A stretch of DNA of 64,000 nucleotides from Lachnospiraceae bacterium 3-1 (GTDB lineage Bacteria; Bacillota; Clostridia; Lachnospirales; Lachnospiraceae). The notes under the pieces are model-generated. The model was not told where the DNA came from. It worked only from the letters and a program-made list of their open reading frames with translations, and searched no databases. The position numbers and the translations under genes were made by a program. The stretch spans positions 253,969 through 317,968 of the forward strand of contig KE159593.1 of NCBI GenBank assembly GCA_000403255.2. Direction: 5' to 3'. Of this stretch, positions 46,383 through 55,004 are shown one piece after another; positions within the stretch are counted from its first letter, which is position 1; each line of letters opens with the position of its first letter.

Positions 46383-47540
46383 ATGAGAACAAGGAAAGTA
46401 ACTTTGGCATTGCTGACAGTGATAAGTTTTATGATTCTGTTTATGGCTTGTCCGCCGGAGGCAGAAGCCGCAAGTAAGCTAAAAACAATTACTGTCACAA
46501 AAATCGACCAAAAAACTGCCAAAAAAGTCCACAAGCAACTTTTGAAAGGAAAAGCGTTTAACCTACGGTTTAAGGGAGGTGAAAAAAACTTTTATAAGCA
46601 ATTCCAAAAGCTGAGCAAGAAGGTTGCGAACTGTACGGATGAAGGGTTTAATATTTTTCCCATTTGTATGCAGGATGCAGGTTATTATGGTACCGCCGGC
46701 TTTGACCAGCAAGGTAACCAGCCGAGAAGATCAGGCGGGTATACGAGTTTCCTTGTAAAGAGCGGCTACTGTCAGGAGTATATTTATGGCATAAAATTTG
46801 CCAAGCGTGAGTACGAGGCTTTGAAGATGTATGTCGATAAGATTCTCGCAAAATCGAGATCAACGCTAAAAACGCTTGAGGATGACACATCGACGTGGCT
46901 CTTAAGCGAATCGGCAAAAAGGACATATATCAAGAAACTGAATCATGTCATTTCTGAATATGAAGAATTGCAACAGTACTTAAAAAGAACAAAACTTCGC
47001 GACCTGCCCGGGACTATGAAGGCTAGGATTCTATTAGAGATAGGTGGGAGCGTTGATGCTAATGACTGGGTAAAAACCTCAATGAAGCATAAGGATATGG
47101 GTTTTAAACGTAAAAATAGTTTTAAAGACCTATATAACAGAAAAGCTTACGGCCGAGAGCTTTATATAGCGCATACTCTTTGTAAGATATGTGCAGTATA
47201 TAACATTGGCGATTTTAGTTGTGTAAAAGAGTCGTCACAACCGAATGGCGTTATGGTGTGGGTTAAAATGAAAACTCGCAGCGGAAAGACACGGTACGGA
47301 GTTTACAGGTACGGTACGCTTAGGTCTACTCGCAGACAAATTAGCTATGAAACAAAAGAAGCTCTTGTACGGTATCGCAAACGTCGTAAAAGCGATAGGG
47401 TGATAGGGCAAATTGCCAAAGCTAAGACAATAAGACAGCAAATTGCCGTAGATGGTATCAATGTTAGCTTCGGCACTACATCTGGCGATGCGGTTAACTT
47501 GACGATTTATGAATTTAATCTCGATAGGTCGGAATGGTAA
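46383..47540 (+). CDS. Secreted protein, paralogue 1
   Basis: A 385-residue exported protein with a signal peptide ending AEA-like (FMACPPEAEAASKL). The mature part has ITVTKIDQKTAKKVHKQLLKGKAFNLRF, a basic repeat-like KQFQKLSKKVA, and CTDEGFNIFPICM. Its C-terminal LYNRKAYG...CKICAVY loosely recalls the Lachnospiraceae transglutaminase-like layout, without a clear His-Asp pair. It is about half identical to the gene at 48311. AGGAGGG precedes the ATG. Confidence 0.7.
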   Translation: MRTRKVTLALLTVISFMILFMACPPEAEAASKLKTITVTKIDQKTAKKVHKQLLKGKAFNLRFKGGEKNFYKQFQKLSKKVANCTDEGFNIFPICMQDAGYYGTAGFDQQGNQPRRSGGYTSFLVKSGYCQEYIYGIKFAKREYEALKMYVDKILAKSRSTLKTLEDDTSTWLLSESAKRTYIKKLNHVISEYEELQQYLKRTKLRDLPGTMKARILLEIGGSVDANDWVKTSMKHKDMGFKRKNSFKDLYNRKAYGRELYIAHTLCKICAVYNIGDFSCVKESSQPNGVMVWVKMKTRSGKTRYGVYRYGTLRSTRRQISYETKEALVRYRKRRKSDRVIGQIAKAKTIRQQIAVDGINVSFGTTSGDAVNLTIYEFNLDRSEW

Positions 47541-47617
47541 GTCCTGTTTCTCTGAGGCAGTTTGCCTCCAATAACCAGTCCATGAAAAAAGTGGGCTGGT
47601 TTTGCTGTCACCTAAAG

Positions 47618-47641
47618 CCCCCGGATTGTCCGGGGGTTCGG
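47618..47641 (+). terminator. GC-rich hairpin after paralogue 1
   Basis: CCCCCGGA and TCCGGGGG with a 3-nt loop; weak T-run. A second AACCAG.../CTGGTTTTG stem lies just upstream (about 47573-47604). Confidence 0.6.
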
Positions 47642-47644
47642 TTA

Positions 47645-48300
47645 AATTCTGCATTTAAGCATCTGACATACTCTCCTATAATGAGATTAGCTTGAACCCA
47701 AATAAACCCTGCTTTTGCAGGTAATGTAACATTATCTCAATAAGGTTACAATTTGATAACATAACAAGGCGGTAAAAAACCGAGTCTCCGGAATTGTTAA
47801 CGGAAGAAAACAAAAAATCGCCCGCAGGAACAGAAAAACGACAAAAAAAAAGGGGTAAACAAAACAAGAAACCGATAAAAAAGTAACAGAATTGAGAATG
47901 TGTTACATCCGACCTGCGAAGGCGGATTTTTACATATTATATAAGCAGGGAAACTATTTGATAAGGAAACCTATAACCATGTAACGCTTCTGGACAAAAT
48001 TTAGTAACTGCGCGCAAGCGCGCATACGTTACATTGTATTGGTACAGTGTTTGGGAGACTGGAAAAAAGCTATCCCCTATGTTTTTGGTATTTAAGTTTT
48101 CTTGGCTGCTGTTGTTTGATTTTTGGTTTCTGATTTTTTCGGGTGATAATTGTATTTTGCTTGCGGAAATCTCGTCAAGGCTGAATATGACGGGCTGTCC
48201 GCCCGACCTTGACTAAATTTCCGGCGCAAAATACCTTACGTGTGTTGGGCGTATAAAATTGATATGCATTGAATGTGACTACTAACGAGGCGAGACGAGG
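47645..48300. other. Non-coding GTAAC-rich stretch with composite element copy 2
   Basis: About 650 bp with no credible gene. GTAAC/GTTAC occurs at least seven times between 47720 and 48035 (for example 47883, 47902, 47977, 48003, 48025). A GCGCGCAAGCGCGC palindrome lies near 48008. It leads to the second paralogue. Confidence 0.5.
47883..47932 (+). repeat. Composite element copy 2: GTAACA-N12-TGTTAC plus hairpin
   Basis: GTAACA (47883-47888), 12 bp, TGTTAC (47901-47906), then ATCCGACC...GGCGGAT and T5. It matches copy 1 in order, spacing and hairpin while the spacer and loop differ. Confidence 0.7.
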
Positions 48301-48310
48301 AGGGATTACC

Positions 48311-49471
48311 ATGAAGGTGATGAGAAAGTTTTGTAGCAGATTGTTGATGGTTTTTGGATTGGCGATGGCGATTGGGCTGCTTTCTCCGCAAATGGAAGTG
48401 AATGCGAAGACCCCGACCATTACGGTCAAGAAGGTCGATCAAAATACCGCCAAAAAAGTTCACAAGCAGTTGATGAAGGGCAAAGCCTTCAAGTTGCGCA
48501 TCAAAGGAGGTGAGGAAAATTTCATAAAGCAATTCCAAAAGCTGAGCAAGAAGGTGGCGACCTGTACGGATGAAGGGTTTAATATTTTCCCGATTTGTAT
48601 GGAAACCTCAATGTATTTTGGTTATAATGGTGGCCGTAACCCGAAGACATCCGGAGGGTATACCAGTTTTAATGTGACCAAGGGCGACTGTCAGGAATAT
48701 ATCTACGGTATTAAGTTCGCGAGACGTGAATACAAGGATTTTAAAGCCTACGTCGATAAAGCTTTGAAGGAATCAGAGTATTTGCTGAGCGTAGTAAATA
48801 CTGACAAGGTATATGTCGACGAGGTGAATTACAAAAGTCGCGCGGCGTTGACGAAGGATGTAGAAAAAACAATTGCAAACCTTAGAGAGCTGAGCAAATA
48901 CCTCAAAAAGACCAAATTCCGGAATCTTTCGGGTGCGATGAAAGCGAGAGTGGTGCTGGAAGTTGGAGGAAGAGAGTGGGGAAAACCAGCGATGTGTATG
49001 AGCTGGGATAAACCAAAGTTTAATACGTCATTTAAAGCTCTATATCAAAGAAAGGCTCATGGTCATATCCGAAAATTTACCGATGTAGCCTGCAAGACTT
49101 GTGCAGTGTTTGATATAGGGGAATACGATCAAATTAAGGGGAGGATGGGCACCGGTCCTGACGTGGATGAGGCAGTAAGGGTTAAATTGAAGACGTCGTC
49201 CGGTAAGGTCCGTTATGCCGTTGTGGAAGTGGGGGAGTTTTGCCCACATAACGATTATGTAGGATTTGATACATGGAGGGAAGATACGACCTATCGTTGT
49301 TGGGATCAAAAGAACCATAGGACGGTCAAGAAGATCAAAAAAACGCAACAGTTGCGGAGCATAACATTAATTAAAAGACAAAAGGCCGTATATGAATTAT
49401 CTCCTGATGGCATAAATTTGGGTAAGGCACTGGTGATTTACGGCTTGGATGTGCCGAAGAGCGAATGGTAA
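48311..49471 (+). CDS. Secreted protein, paralogue 2
   Basis: A 386-residue exported protein with a signal peptide (SRLLMVFGLAMAIGLLSPQM, then EVNAK). The mature part shares VHKQLMKGKAFKLRIKGGEE, FQKLSKKVATCTDEGFNIFP, GGYTSF, CQEYIYGIKFARREY and the late CKTCAVFDIGEY with paralogue 1. Strong differences lie in the middle and end. GAGGAGGG precedes the ATG. Function unknown; conserved cysteines suggest disulfides. Confidence 0.7.
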   Translation: MKVMRKFCSRLLMVFGLAMAIGLLSPQMEVNAKTPTITVKKVDQNTAKKVHKQLMKGKAFKLRIKGGEENFIKQFQKLSKKVATCTDEGFNIFPICMETSMYFGYNGGRNPKTSGGYTSFNVTKGDCQEYIYGIKFARREYKDFKAYVDKALKESEYLLSVVNTDKVYVDEVNYKSRAALTKDVEKTIANLRELSKYLKKTKFRNLSGAMKARVVLEVGGREWGKPAMCMSWDKPKFNTSFKALYQRKAHGHIRKFTDVACKTCAVFDIGEYDQIKGRMGTGPDVDEAVRVKLKTSSGKVRYAVVEVGEFCPHNDYVGFDTWREDTTYRCWDQKNHRTVKKIKKTQQLRSITLIKRQKAVYELSPDGINLGKALVIYGLDVPKSEW

Positions 49472-49509
49472 GCCGCGTATCGTTCTGTATTCTATCTAGT
49501 TTTGCATTG

Positions 49510-49538
49510 ATGGGTGTCACGAGGTTGACGCCCATTTT
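49510..49538 (+). terminator. Terminator after paralogue 2
   Basis: TGGGTGTCA and TTGACGCCCA around 5 nt, then TTTTGC. Confidence 0.65.
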
Positions 49539-49570
49539 GCTATTCATGGTACTTTGAACTTCTGATTTGG

Positions 49571-49813
49571 TATGCTATAATCATAACCATGAATGAGGAG
49601 AGAACCTCTCAACTTTCTCCGTACGGGCTATTATGATCGCTCATACGGCAACATCTATGTACGAGTTCTACATGGCTACTGGTGGTCAAATGTAGTTGGT
49701 TCCGCTACTAATAGCTACGGCCTAGTTACGTACCCAACAAGTATTGGTCTTAAGAATCATCATTACCGCGGCTACGGTTTTGCCGTTCGCTGTGTGGTAC
49801 GGGAGGGGTGAGA
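49571..49813 (+). pseudogene. Promoter plus variable FISUMP-type cassette C
   Basis: TATGCTATAATCATAACC with ATGAATGAG (as at 38352) is joined almost directly to a cassette. The cassette has LNFLRTGYYD, a GYWWSN core and RGYGFAVRCVVREG. The promoter's ATG (49589) is out of frame with the cassette; an ATG at 49593 is in frame. Its last 39 bp are identical to cassettes A and B but inverted relative to them. A long N-terminal section is missing, so it looks like a deletion product or a donor cassette. Confidence 0.6.
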
Positions 49814-49896
49814 AAAATAAACGCTGTAAGAGAGCTTTGTACCTAATTGTAGGATATGATTTACGAAGACAGAGATTTAAAAAGGGGGTGCATTTT

Positions 49897-50166
49897 ATGG
49901 ACAGAAACGAATGCCTGCGCAAGGTAGAGGGGATGGCGAAGGACGAATTTCGAGAGAAAATTATCCGAAAAGCCATGAAGAACGATGTCTTCAATAGCGC
50001 CATGACGCTTGGGATTCACAATCTCTCCGAAGAAGAAATGGGCCAACTCTGCGATGTCCTTACTGACGCCGATATACCGGTTACATATCCACATGACGAG
50101 ATGGAACTGATAGTTTTCAAAGAAGTTTTTGGTTCCATCCTCAGTCGGGCTATGAGCGTAAGATAG
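49897..50166 (+). CDS. Small hypothetical protein
   Basis: An 89-residue acidic helical protein (MDRNECLRKVEGMAKDEF...MGQLCDVLTDADIPVTY). AGGGGGTG precedes the ATG. Not recognised. Confidence 0.55.
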   Translation: MDRNECLRKVEGMAKDEFREKIIRKAMKNDVFNSAMTLGIHNLSEEEMGQLCDVLTDADIPVTYPHDEMELIVFKEVFGSILSRAMSVR

Positions 50167-50235
50167 CCCTTTGGACACTATATAATCCTACCATCCTCAG
50201 TTTTAATCAGAGTGTATGCGAAGATGGAATTATAT

Positions 50236-50267
50236 AATGAGGGTCATCCGACAAAATGACCCTCATT
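50236..50267. terminator. 12-bp hairpin
   Basis: AATGAGGGTCAT and ATGACCCTCATT with an 8-nt loop; no clear T-run. It lies between convergent genes. Confidence 0.5.
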
Positions 50268-50372
50268 GAGATAGTATGCATATAAAACGCGAGTGCACAA
50301 TTAAAATTCTATCACAGGGCTTCCGTGGTTTGGATTACATTTAGTAGCCTAGCCATGAATAGGGTGTATGTC

Positions 50373-50861
50373 TTAATCTTGCTTTTGAATCTCCCCAAGT
50401 TCTTTTCTCATCTGCTTTAAGTGCTTAGAGATTGCAGAAGGACTGCATCCTAAAATATCTGCAATCTCTTGTTTCTGTAGCCTCCCTTCCATTATGTAAG
50501 TAAGAATTTCTTTGTCTTTGTCAGTTATCTTCTTAACCCATAAAATTATCTCTGTCCTGTCCAAATCCTCAATCCAATCTTCAAATCCCCATTCGCTGAT
50601 TTCGCACTGCTGAACACTGAACCGCTCAAGATACCGTTTATAAAGCGGCGAGTAGCTTTCATCAAGCTCCTCCTCATCCGAGAATGTAGCAGCATCAAGC
50701 GACTGGTTATGTCTGTAATACTTTCTATCATTATTTACTTCATCGAGTAGCATACGGTGTATTTCTTCTATTGCTTCAACTGACATACCTGCTTCAAGGC
50801 AATGCATCTCCATCCAGTCAAACTCTTTTTCCATTTTCTTTCTTTTTGAATAATAGCTCAT
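50373..50861 (-). CDS. Sigma-factor-like helix-turn-helix protein
   Basis: A 162-residue protein. The C-terminal third is a sigma-70 region-4-like HTH (ITDKDKEILTYIMEGRLQKQEIADILGCSPSAISKHLKQMR). The acidic N-terminal half lacks region 2. Such proteins act as regulators in Clostridia mobile elements. AAAGGA precedes the ATG at 50861; a longer frame to 50957 has no RBS. Confidence 0.75.
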   Translation of the reverse strand: MSYYSKRKKMEKEFDWMEMHCLEAGMSVEAIEEIHRMLLDEVNNDRKYYRHNQSLDAATFSDEEELDESYSPLYKRYLERFSVQQCEISEWGFEDWIEDLDRTEIILWVKKITDKDKEILTYIMEGRLQKQEIADILGCSPSAISKHLKQMRKELGEIQKQD

Positions 50862-50899
50862 AATCCTAGTCCTTTCCGCCTGATAGGCAGCGGACAAGG

Positions 50900-50937
50900 A
50901 TAAAAATAAGGTCTGTGCAGTTCGATACACAGACCTT
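50900..50937 (-). terminator. Attenuator-like hairpin before the HTH gene
   Basis: On the minus strand AAGGTCTGTG and CACAGACCTT with a 10-nt loop are followed by ATTTTTA. It lies just upstream of the HTH gene, so it is a 5' attenuator or ends a transcript from the right. Confidence 0.65.
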
Positions 50938-50959
50938 GGATGCCTAATTGGGCGCAATA

Positions 50960-51320
50960 AGGAGAGGGTACCGATACTGCTACCCCACCAATATTTTGGT
51001 GAAGATAGACGATATTTGTATCCTTGAGCCCTATTGCAAATCAGGCTAATGATATTTTGTTTTTAGTTTTCTAATGTTTTCGATGTTTAAATGTCCTAAC
51101 CCCTATCTAGGGGGCGGACGAATATAGGTCATGGCGACCACCTCGCTTCCTTCTTGGTTTGCAGAAGGTATTCTTGCTGCTTAGATAGATGATAACAAAA
51201 TAAAACCTCATTGCCTGGAAAAGAACAAAGAAGAACAAAGAAGAATGGAAAGGGAACGGAAAAGGGTAAAAATTTTAGATCATCCTCACAAAAATGATGG
51301 CAAAATATACGAAAAAGCAT
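50960..51320. other. Gene-free stretch
   Basis: About 360 bp with no credible ORF. A CCCCTATCTAGGGG palindrome lies near 51103-51116. Nothing else is recognised. Confidence 0.35.
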
Positions 51321-51327
51321 AAAACCA

Positions 51328-51378
51328 TTGACAAAAACAAACATGTGTGCTACAATAAAAACAATTAGTTAAAACTAA
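51328..51378 (+). promoter_or_regulatory. Consensus promoter with downstream palindrome
   Basis: TTGACA (51328-51333), 17 bp, TACAAT (51351-51356). TTAGTT-AA-AACTAA (51365-51378) lies over the expected start and may bind a repressor. The leader to the next gene is about 180 nt. Confidence 0.75.
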
Positions 51379-51539
51379 CTACTTAGTACATTAAGAAACC
51401 TCAATATTATTCTGTATTCTTGCGCCATTCGGTAGCCTTCTTTCCTGACATCTTTTGAATAATCGCAAAGTTCGCATATTCTATGTGGATATGTGATGAT
51501 GCGATTATTCTTATAAATATAAAGATTGGAGGGGGAAGA

Positions 51540-52136
51540 ATGAGAGAACTGACTTATAAAATTGAATTAGCAGAAAACGGCTATATTGTCTCTGGAAACA
51601 ATGGCAGTTTTGACTGCTTCGAAGCTTGCCGCCAAACTAATTTGCGACAGCCAATCCGGATGAAAATGGGAAAAAGAGATAAGTCGGAAGAGGCATGGAG
51701 AAGATTGCTCTGCTATGTTGGCTCAGACTACTTTGAACTGTCAAAAGATCAGGAAAACACTGAAAATGAATTTGCCGACAACATAATTGAAATTATGATG
51801 GGCAATAATCCTGATTGGGAACTCAGTGGTTTCAAGGTTTTTGCTGGCGGCGTGCAGTTATTCTATGTGAACGAGGCAAAGGATGACAGAGTCAACTTTT
51901 GGATCCGCGGTTATGAATTTTTGAATCTTATCTTCGAAGGACCGCAATCTAAATCGGGCATCACACCAACCTATCATCTGACACATACTGCGACAGCTAC
52001 GATACTTGAAGAAGATTTTGGCGATAGTCATCGACGTCTCCAGTTTAGAATCAAAGACCGTTGGAAGGATGATAGCCACGATATTTTTCATGATGACAAC
52101 ACGATTGTCACAATTACAGAATTTATAGGTTTCTAA
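51540..52136 (+). CDS. Hypothetical protein
   Basis: A 198-residue soluble protein (MRELTYKIELAENGYIVSG) with beta-rich N- and C-terminal parts and a His/Thr-rich TYHLTHTATAT segment. GGAGGGGG precedes the ATG. Not recognised. It stands between a strong promoter and a strong terminator as a single-gene unit. Confidence 0.6.
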   Translation: MRELTYKIELAENGYIVSGNNGSFDCFEACRQTNLRQPIRMKMGKRDKSEEAWRRLLCYVGSDYFELSKDQENTENEFADNIIEIMMGNNPDWELSGFKVFAGGVQLFYVNEAKDDRVNFWIRGYEFLNLIFEGPQSKSGITPTYHLTHTATATILEEDFGDSHRRLQFRIKDRWKDDSHDIFHDDNTIVTITEFIGF

Positions 52137-52143
52137 GCATCTT

Positions 52144-52173
52144 CGCTATACGGTAAAACGTATAGCGATTTTT
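52144..52173 (+). terminator. Intrinsic terminator
   Basis: CGCTATACG and CGTATAGCG with a 6-nt loop, then ATTTTTAT. Confidence 0.85.
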
Positions 52174-52266
52174 ATCAGGGTATAAGTGATGCTGTGAAAT
52201 CTATATTTTGACTTATGACAGCAGTTATGACATAATAATAGAAAGATCCATGTGGAGGGATTATAT

Positions 52267-54447
52267 ATGGGAGAGACTAAGAACAACGCACCCACAGCCG
52301 TCGAAAAGATTAAAGCTCGCTTGACTCAAGTTCGTAAATCAGAGGCAGATATGCACGAATTAGCCCTGCTACTTGAAAGAGAAAGTGGGAATCATGTTGA
52401 TGTGGTGCGTCTCAATAGGTTGGCATTGGGCAATCGGGCGAATGATTCTGTTAAATTAGAAGAGTTATATCAAACATTTTACAGTGCATACGTCATAAGA
52501 CTGTTGGAAAAATACGTGAATATCATCCGTGACCGTCTTCTACTTTTTGCGGTATATGGCATTTTGCCAGGATATAAGAATTTAAATGTAGGAGAACGTC
52601 GCGAAAAATATGCAGAAGATAATCCAAATGTCAAATTTGAGAGAGCTAGAACTACCGTATCCGGGTGGAGCGATCCAAACAGCAGGCTTCCAGATTTTGA
52701 GGATAAAATAATAAAAGCGCTAGCTAAACAACTGGATACAGAAACAGATGGTCTCAAAAAGAAACTTGGGTTATCAATGGCCGTTTTTGATGAGCTGGAG
52801 AAAAAATTTCCGAATGGTCTCCCTGAAGAATTGCCATCGGACTTCCCCGAATGTATTGCACTTAATTTGGAGGATAATAAAAACACCGTTGAGGCTACTG
52901 TCGTTTCGGAAAATGACAAGGCCATTGTTGAACCACTAAACATTCCAGCGGATAATAAAAATTGCAACAAGCCTGCATCTGTTGTTGATGATGATACATC
53001 TGAAGGTATTAATCCCGAAGAAGACCACCCCTCAGACAACCCGGAGAATGATGAAGCTTCTGCTGAGCCGTTAGGAGGTTTAGATGCGGATAAAACAACC
53101 AATGAGCCTACAACCGACCCTGATGATAAGTCATCGGGTGCACATCCTTTATGCGTATTTATAAAGAAGCATCCATTTTTATTTGTTATAGTCGTCTTGC
53201 TAGTACTGGCGCTAATAGTGTTTTTTATATATAACATCTGTGGATCTGCACAAAGAGACACGCATGATATTTCTTCTGAACCTGAAAGCATCACGGAAGA
53301 ACCAGAAGATATAAGTGAAATTGATGATTCTGAAAGCCCCATAAACGAGCGTATTTCGCCTGACTGGGGAGACAGTATTGGAGGGCGCACCAGTTACACG
53401 GCTGGCCAACTGGAACGAAACATCCTCGCTAATCAGGTTGTTTTCAACTCAAAAGGTCAAGAAAATGATCCCGGGGGATGCAAAGCCATTTATCCGGGCG
53501 ATGAAAAAAATTTCGTTAAAGTTTGGTTGCAAAATACCGGCTCAGATAACAATGATTTGTGGGAAAGTGAAAATATTACTGTAGAAAATGGAAAGTCGTA
53601 TATGATCCGGATTGATATCAATAATGATAACCCTAAGAAGCACATTGTGGCAAAAGATACAAAAGTAGCCTTGAGCATCCCATCATATTCGGATACGAAG
53701 ATTCCAGTACGTGGGTATATTGAATCGAGCAATGCAGAGCCGTCAAAAATCTGGGATGGAGTAGTGTTCAGCAGTGCAGAAGACAAATCTTTCCATTTGA
53801 GGTTTAGACCAAATACCGCTACGCTTTACAATAAATTTACAGGTGAAGCCAACGGAATGGAGTTAAGTGATGACATTGTTTTAAAGGCTACGGATGGCGG
53901 AACGTTGATCGGTTATAATGAGCTTAACGGTGAGATTCCCGGTGGCCCACAATACGGCGGTAGAGTCGAAGCATGGGTTGATGTGATTTATGATAAATAC
54001 TCTGTTGCAACACAAGTTCGTAAACTTGGCGCAACTGAATGGGGCAAATCTGTTGATGCAGAAATTGGTGACCAAGTCGAGTTCCAGATCGAATATAACA
54101 ACACCAGTACTGAGACGCAGACTAACGTGATGATTCGCGATATTCTGCCAGGCAACCTCAAATACGTGGCTGGTACGACCAAGCTTTACAATTACAGCAC
54201 TAAGGGTCAATGGGCAACTTTGACTCCGGATGGTGATATCGTAACCCGTGGCGTGAATATCCGTAGTTATCTTGGCAGTCCTGATGGTGAAGGCGGTGGT
54301 AATGCATTTGTCCGCTTCACTGCGGAAGTAGTTGATACCGATCTTGCCTATGGCGAAAACTTCATCTACAATTGGGGCCAGGTGACAGTTGATAACGATT
54401 TAATAGAAAACCCATCAGTTGTAATAGTCCAAAAGCCTGAACAATAA
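52267..54447 (+). CDS. Type II-like membrane protein with shared domain and DUF11-like repeat
   Basis: A 726-residue protein with three parts. The cytoplasmic N-terminus (about 1-300) is helical then acidic, with no known motif (GWSDPNSRLPDFEDKIIKAL). One membrane helix (HPFLFVIVVLLVLALIVFFIY) follows near residue 305. The outer part has the shared domain (NITVENGKSYMIRIDINNDN, YIESSNAEPSKIWDGVVFSS, GYNELNGEIPGGPQYGG) and a DUF11-like repeat (GDQVEFQIEYNNTS, MIRDILPGNLKYVAGTTKLY). Outer-domain signals could pass to the inner domain. GGAGGG precedes the ATG at 52267. Confidence 0.75.
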   Translation: MGETKNNAPTAVEKIKARLTQVRKSEADMHELALLLERESGNHVDVVRLNRLALGNRANDSVKLEELYQTFYSAYVIRLLEKYVNIIRDRLLLFAVYGILPGYKNLNVGERREKYAEDNPNVKFERARTTVSGWSDPNSRLPDFEDKIIKALAKQLDTETDGLKKKLGLSMAVFDELEKKFPNGLPEELPSDFPECIALNLEDNKNTVEATVVSENDKAIVEPLNIPADNKNCNKPASVVDDDTSEGINPEEDHPSDNPENDEASAEPLGGLDADKTTNEPTTDPDDKSSGAHPLCVFIKKHPFLFVIVVLLVLALIVFFIYNICGSAQRDTHDISSEPESITEEPEDISEIDDSESPINERISPDWGDSIGGRTSYTAGQLERNILANQVVFNSKGQENDPGGCKAIYPGDEKNFVKVWLQNTGSDNNDLWESENITVENGKSYMIRIDINNDNPKKHIVAKDTKVALSIPSYSDTKIPVRGYIESSNAEPSKIWDGVVFSSAEDKSFHLRFRPNTATLYNKFTGEANGMELSDDIVLKATDGGTLIGYNELNGEIPGGPQYGGRVEAWVDVIYDKYSVATQVRKLGATEWGKSVDAEIGDQVEFQIEYNNTSTETQTNVMIRDILPGNLKYVAGTTKLYNYSTKGQWATLTPDGDIVTRGVNIRSYLGSPDGEGGGNAFVRFTAEVVDTDLAYGENFIYNWGQVTVDNDLIENPSVVIVQKPEQ

Positions 54448-54508
54448 ATAGTTACAGAAGTACATATTGATATACTTTTAGAAAACATTTGAACGACAAT
54501 CAAACCAT

Positions 54509-54550
54509 AGACCTATCCTGTATAACTAAGACGCAGGATGGGTCTTTTTT
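54509..54550 (+). terminator. Terminator after the membrane protein
   Basis: AGACCTATCCTG and CAGGATGGGTCT with a 12-nt loop, then T6. Confidence 0.85.
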
Positions 54551-54681
54551 ATTTTCCAAAAAAATTACAAAAAATTTTAGAAAAAGGTAAAATTTTCGAT
54601 TTCAGGATGACTTAACTATTAGAAGCACATTAGTGACACGCACCATGTGTTTCAAAAAATAAATATAGGAGGACTATCATT

Positions 54682-54996
54682 ATGAACCATCAAAACATTT
54701 ACCCGGACGGTTATGATGACACAGTCATAGAAACCGCCACCAACTACATTCCTATGCCACGCAATCTGAGCTGGATGGCAAAACATACTGCCAACATGAT
54801 GGTAGACCAGGCCGTGCTTGATGCCGGGCAGGACAAACTCGCCGCCCAGCTCGCCAGGGGGTCAATGCAAAACATTGGCAGCTTGGGCATGATGGCTGAA
54901 CAACTCGCCAACATAAACCCAGATGTAGGTGGCTGCTGCCGGGCTATTATGGCTACATACTTAAAGAGCTCAATAAAGCGGTTAGAAAGGTGGTGA
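54682..54996 (+). CDS. Hypothetical protein of the transfer module
   Basis: A 104-residue protein (MNHQNIYPDGYDDTVIETAT) with a helical C-terminus. AGGAGGA precedes the ATG. It recalls short proteins at the start of Clostridia transfer modules. Function unknown. Confidence 0.6.
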   Translation: MNHQNIYPDGYDDTVIETATNYIPMPRNLSWMAKHTANMMVDQAVLDAGQDKLAAQLARGSMQNIGSLGMMAEQLANINPDVGGCCRAIMATYLKSSIKRLERW

Positions 54997-55004
54997 AATC
55001 TGTT

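Noticed and set aside
36534-49813. Composite transposon bounded by 39-bp inverted repeats
   Set aside because: The repeats are the coding ends of cassette genes, a third copy lies inside, and no transposase is present between them.
36534-49813. Diversity-generating retroelement
   Set aside because: No reverse transcriptase or template repeat is visible, and cassette differences are not restricted to adenine positions.
42971-49813. Integron with gene cassettes
   Set aside because: The recombinase lacks integron-specific features and no attC-like sites follow individual genes.
38000-54500. Chimeric assembly of a Saccharibacteria contig with a Firmicute contig
   Set aside because: Firmicute-type leaders and foreign-type domains are joined within single frames (44443, 52267) and genes of both styles alternate; long reads would still be needed to exclude it fully.
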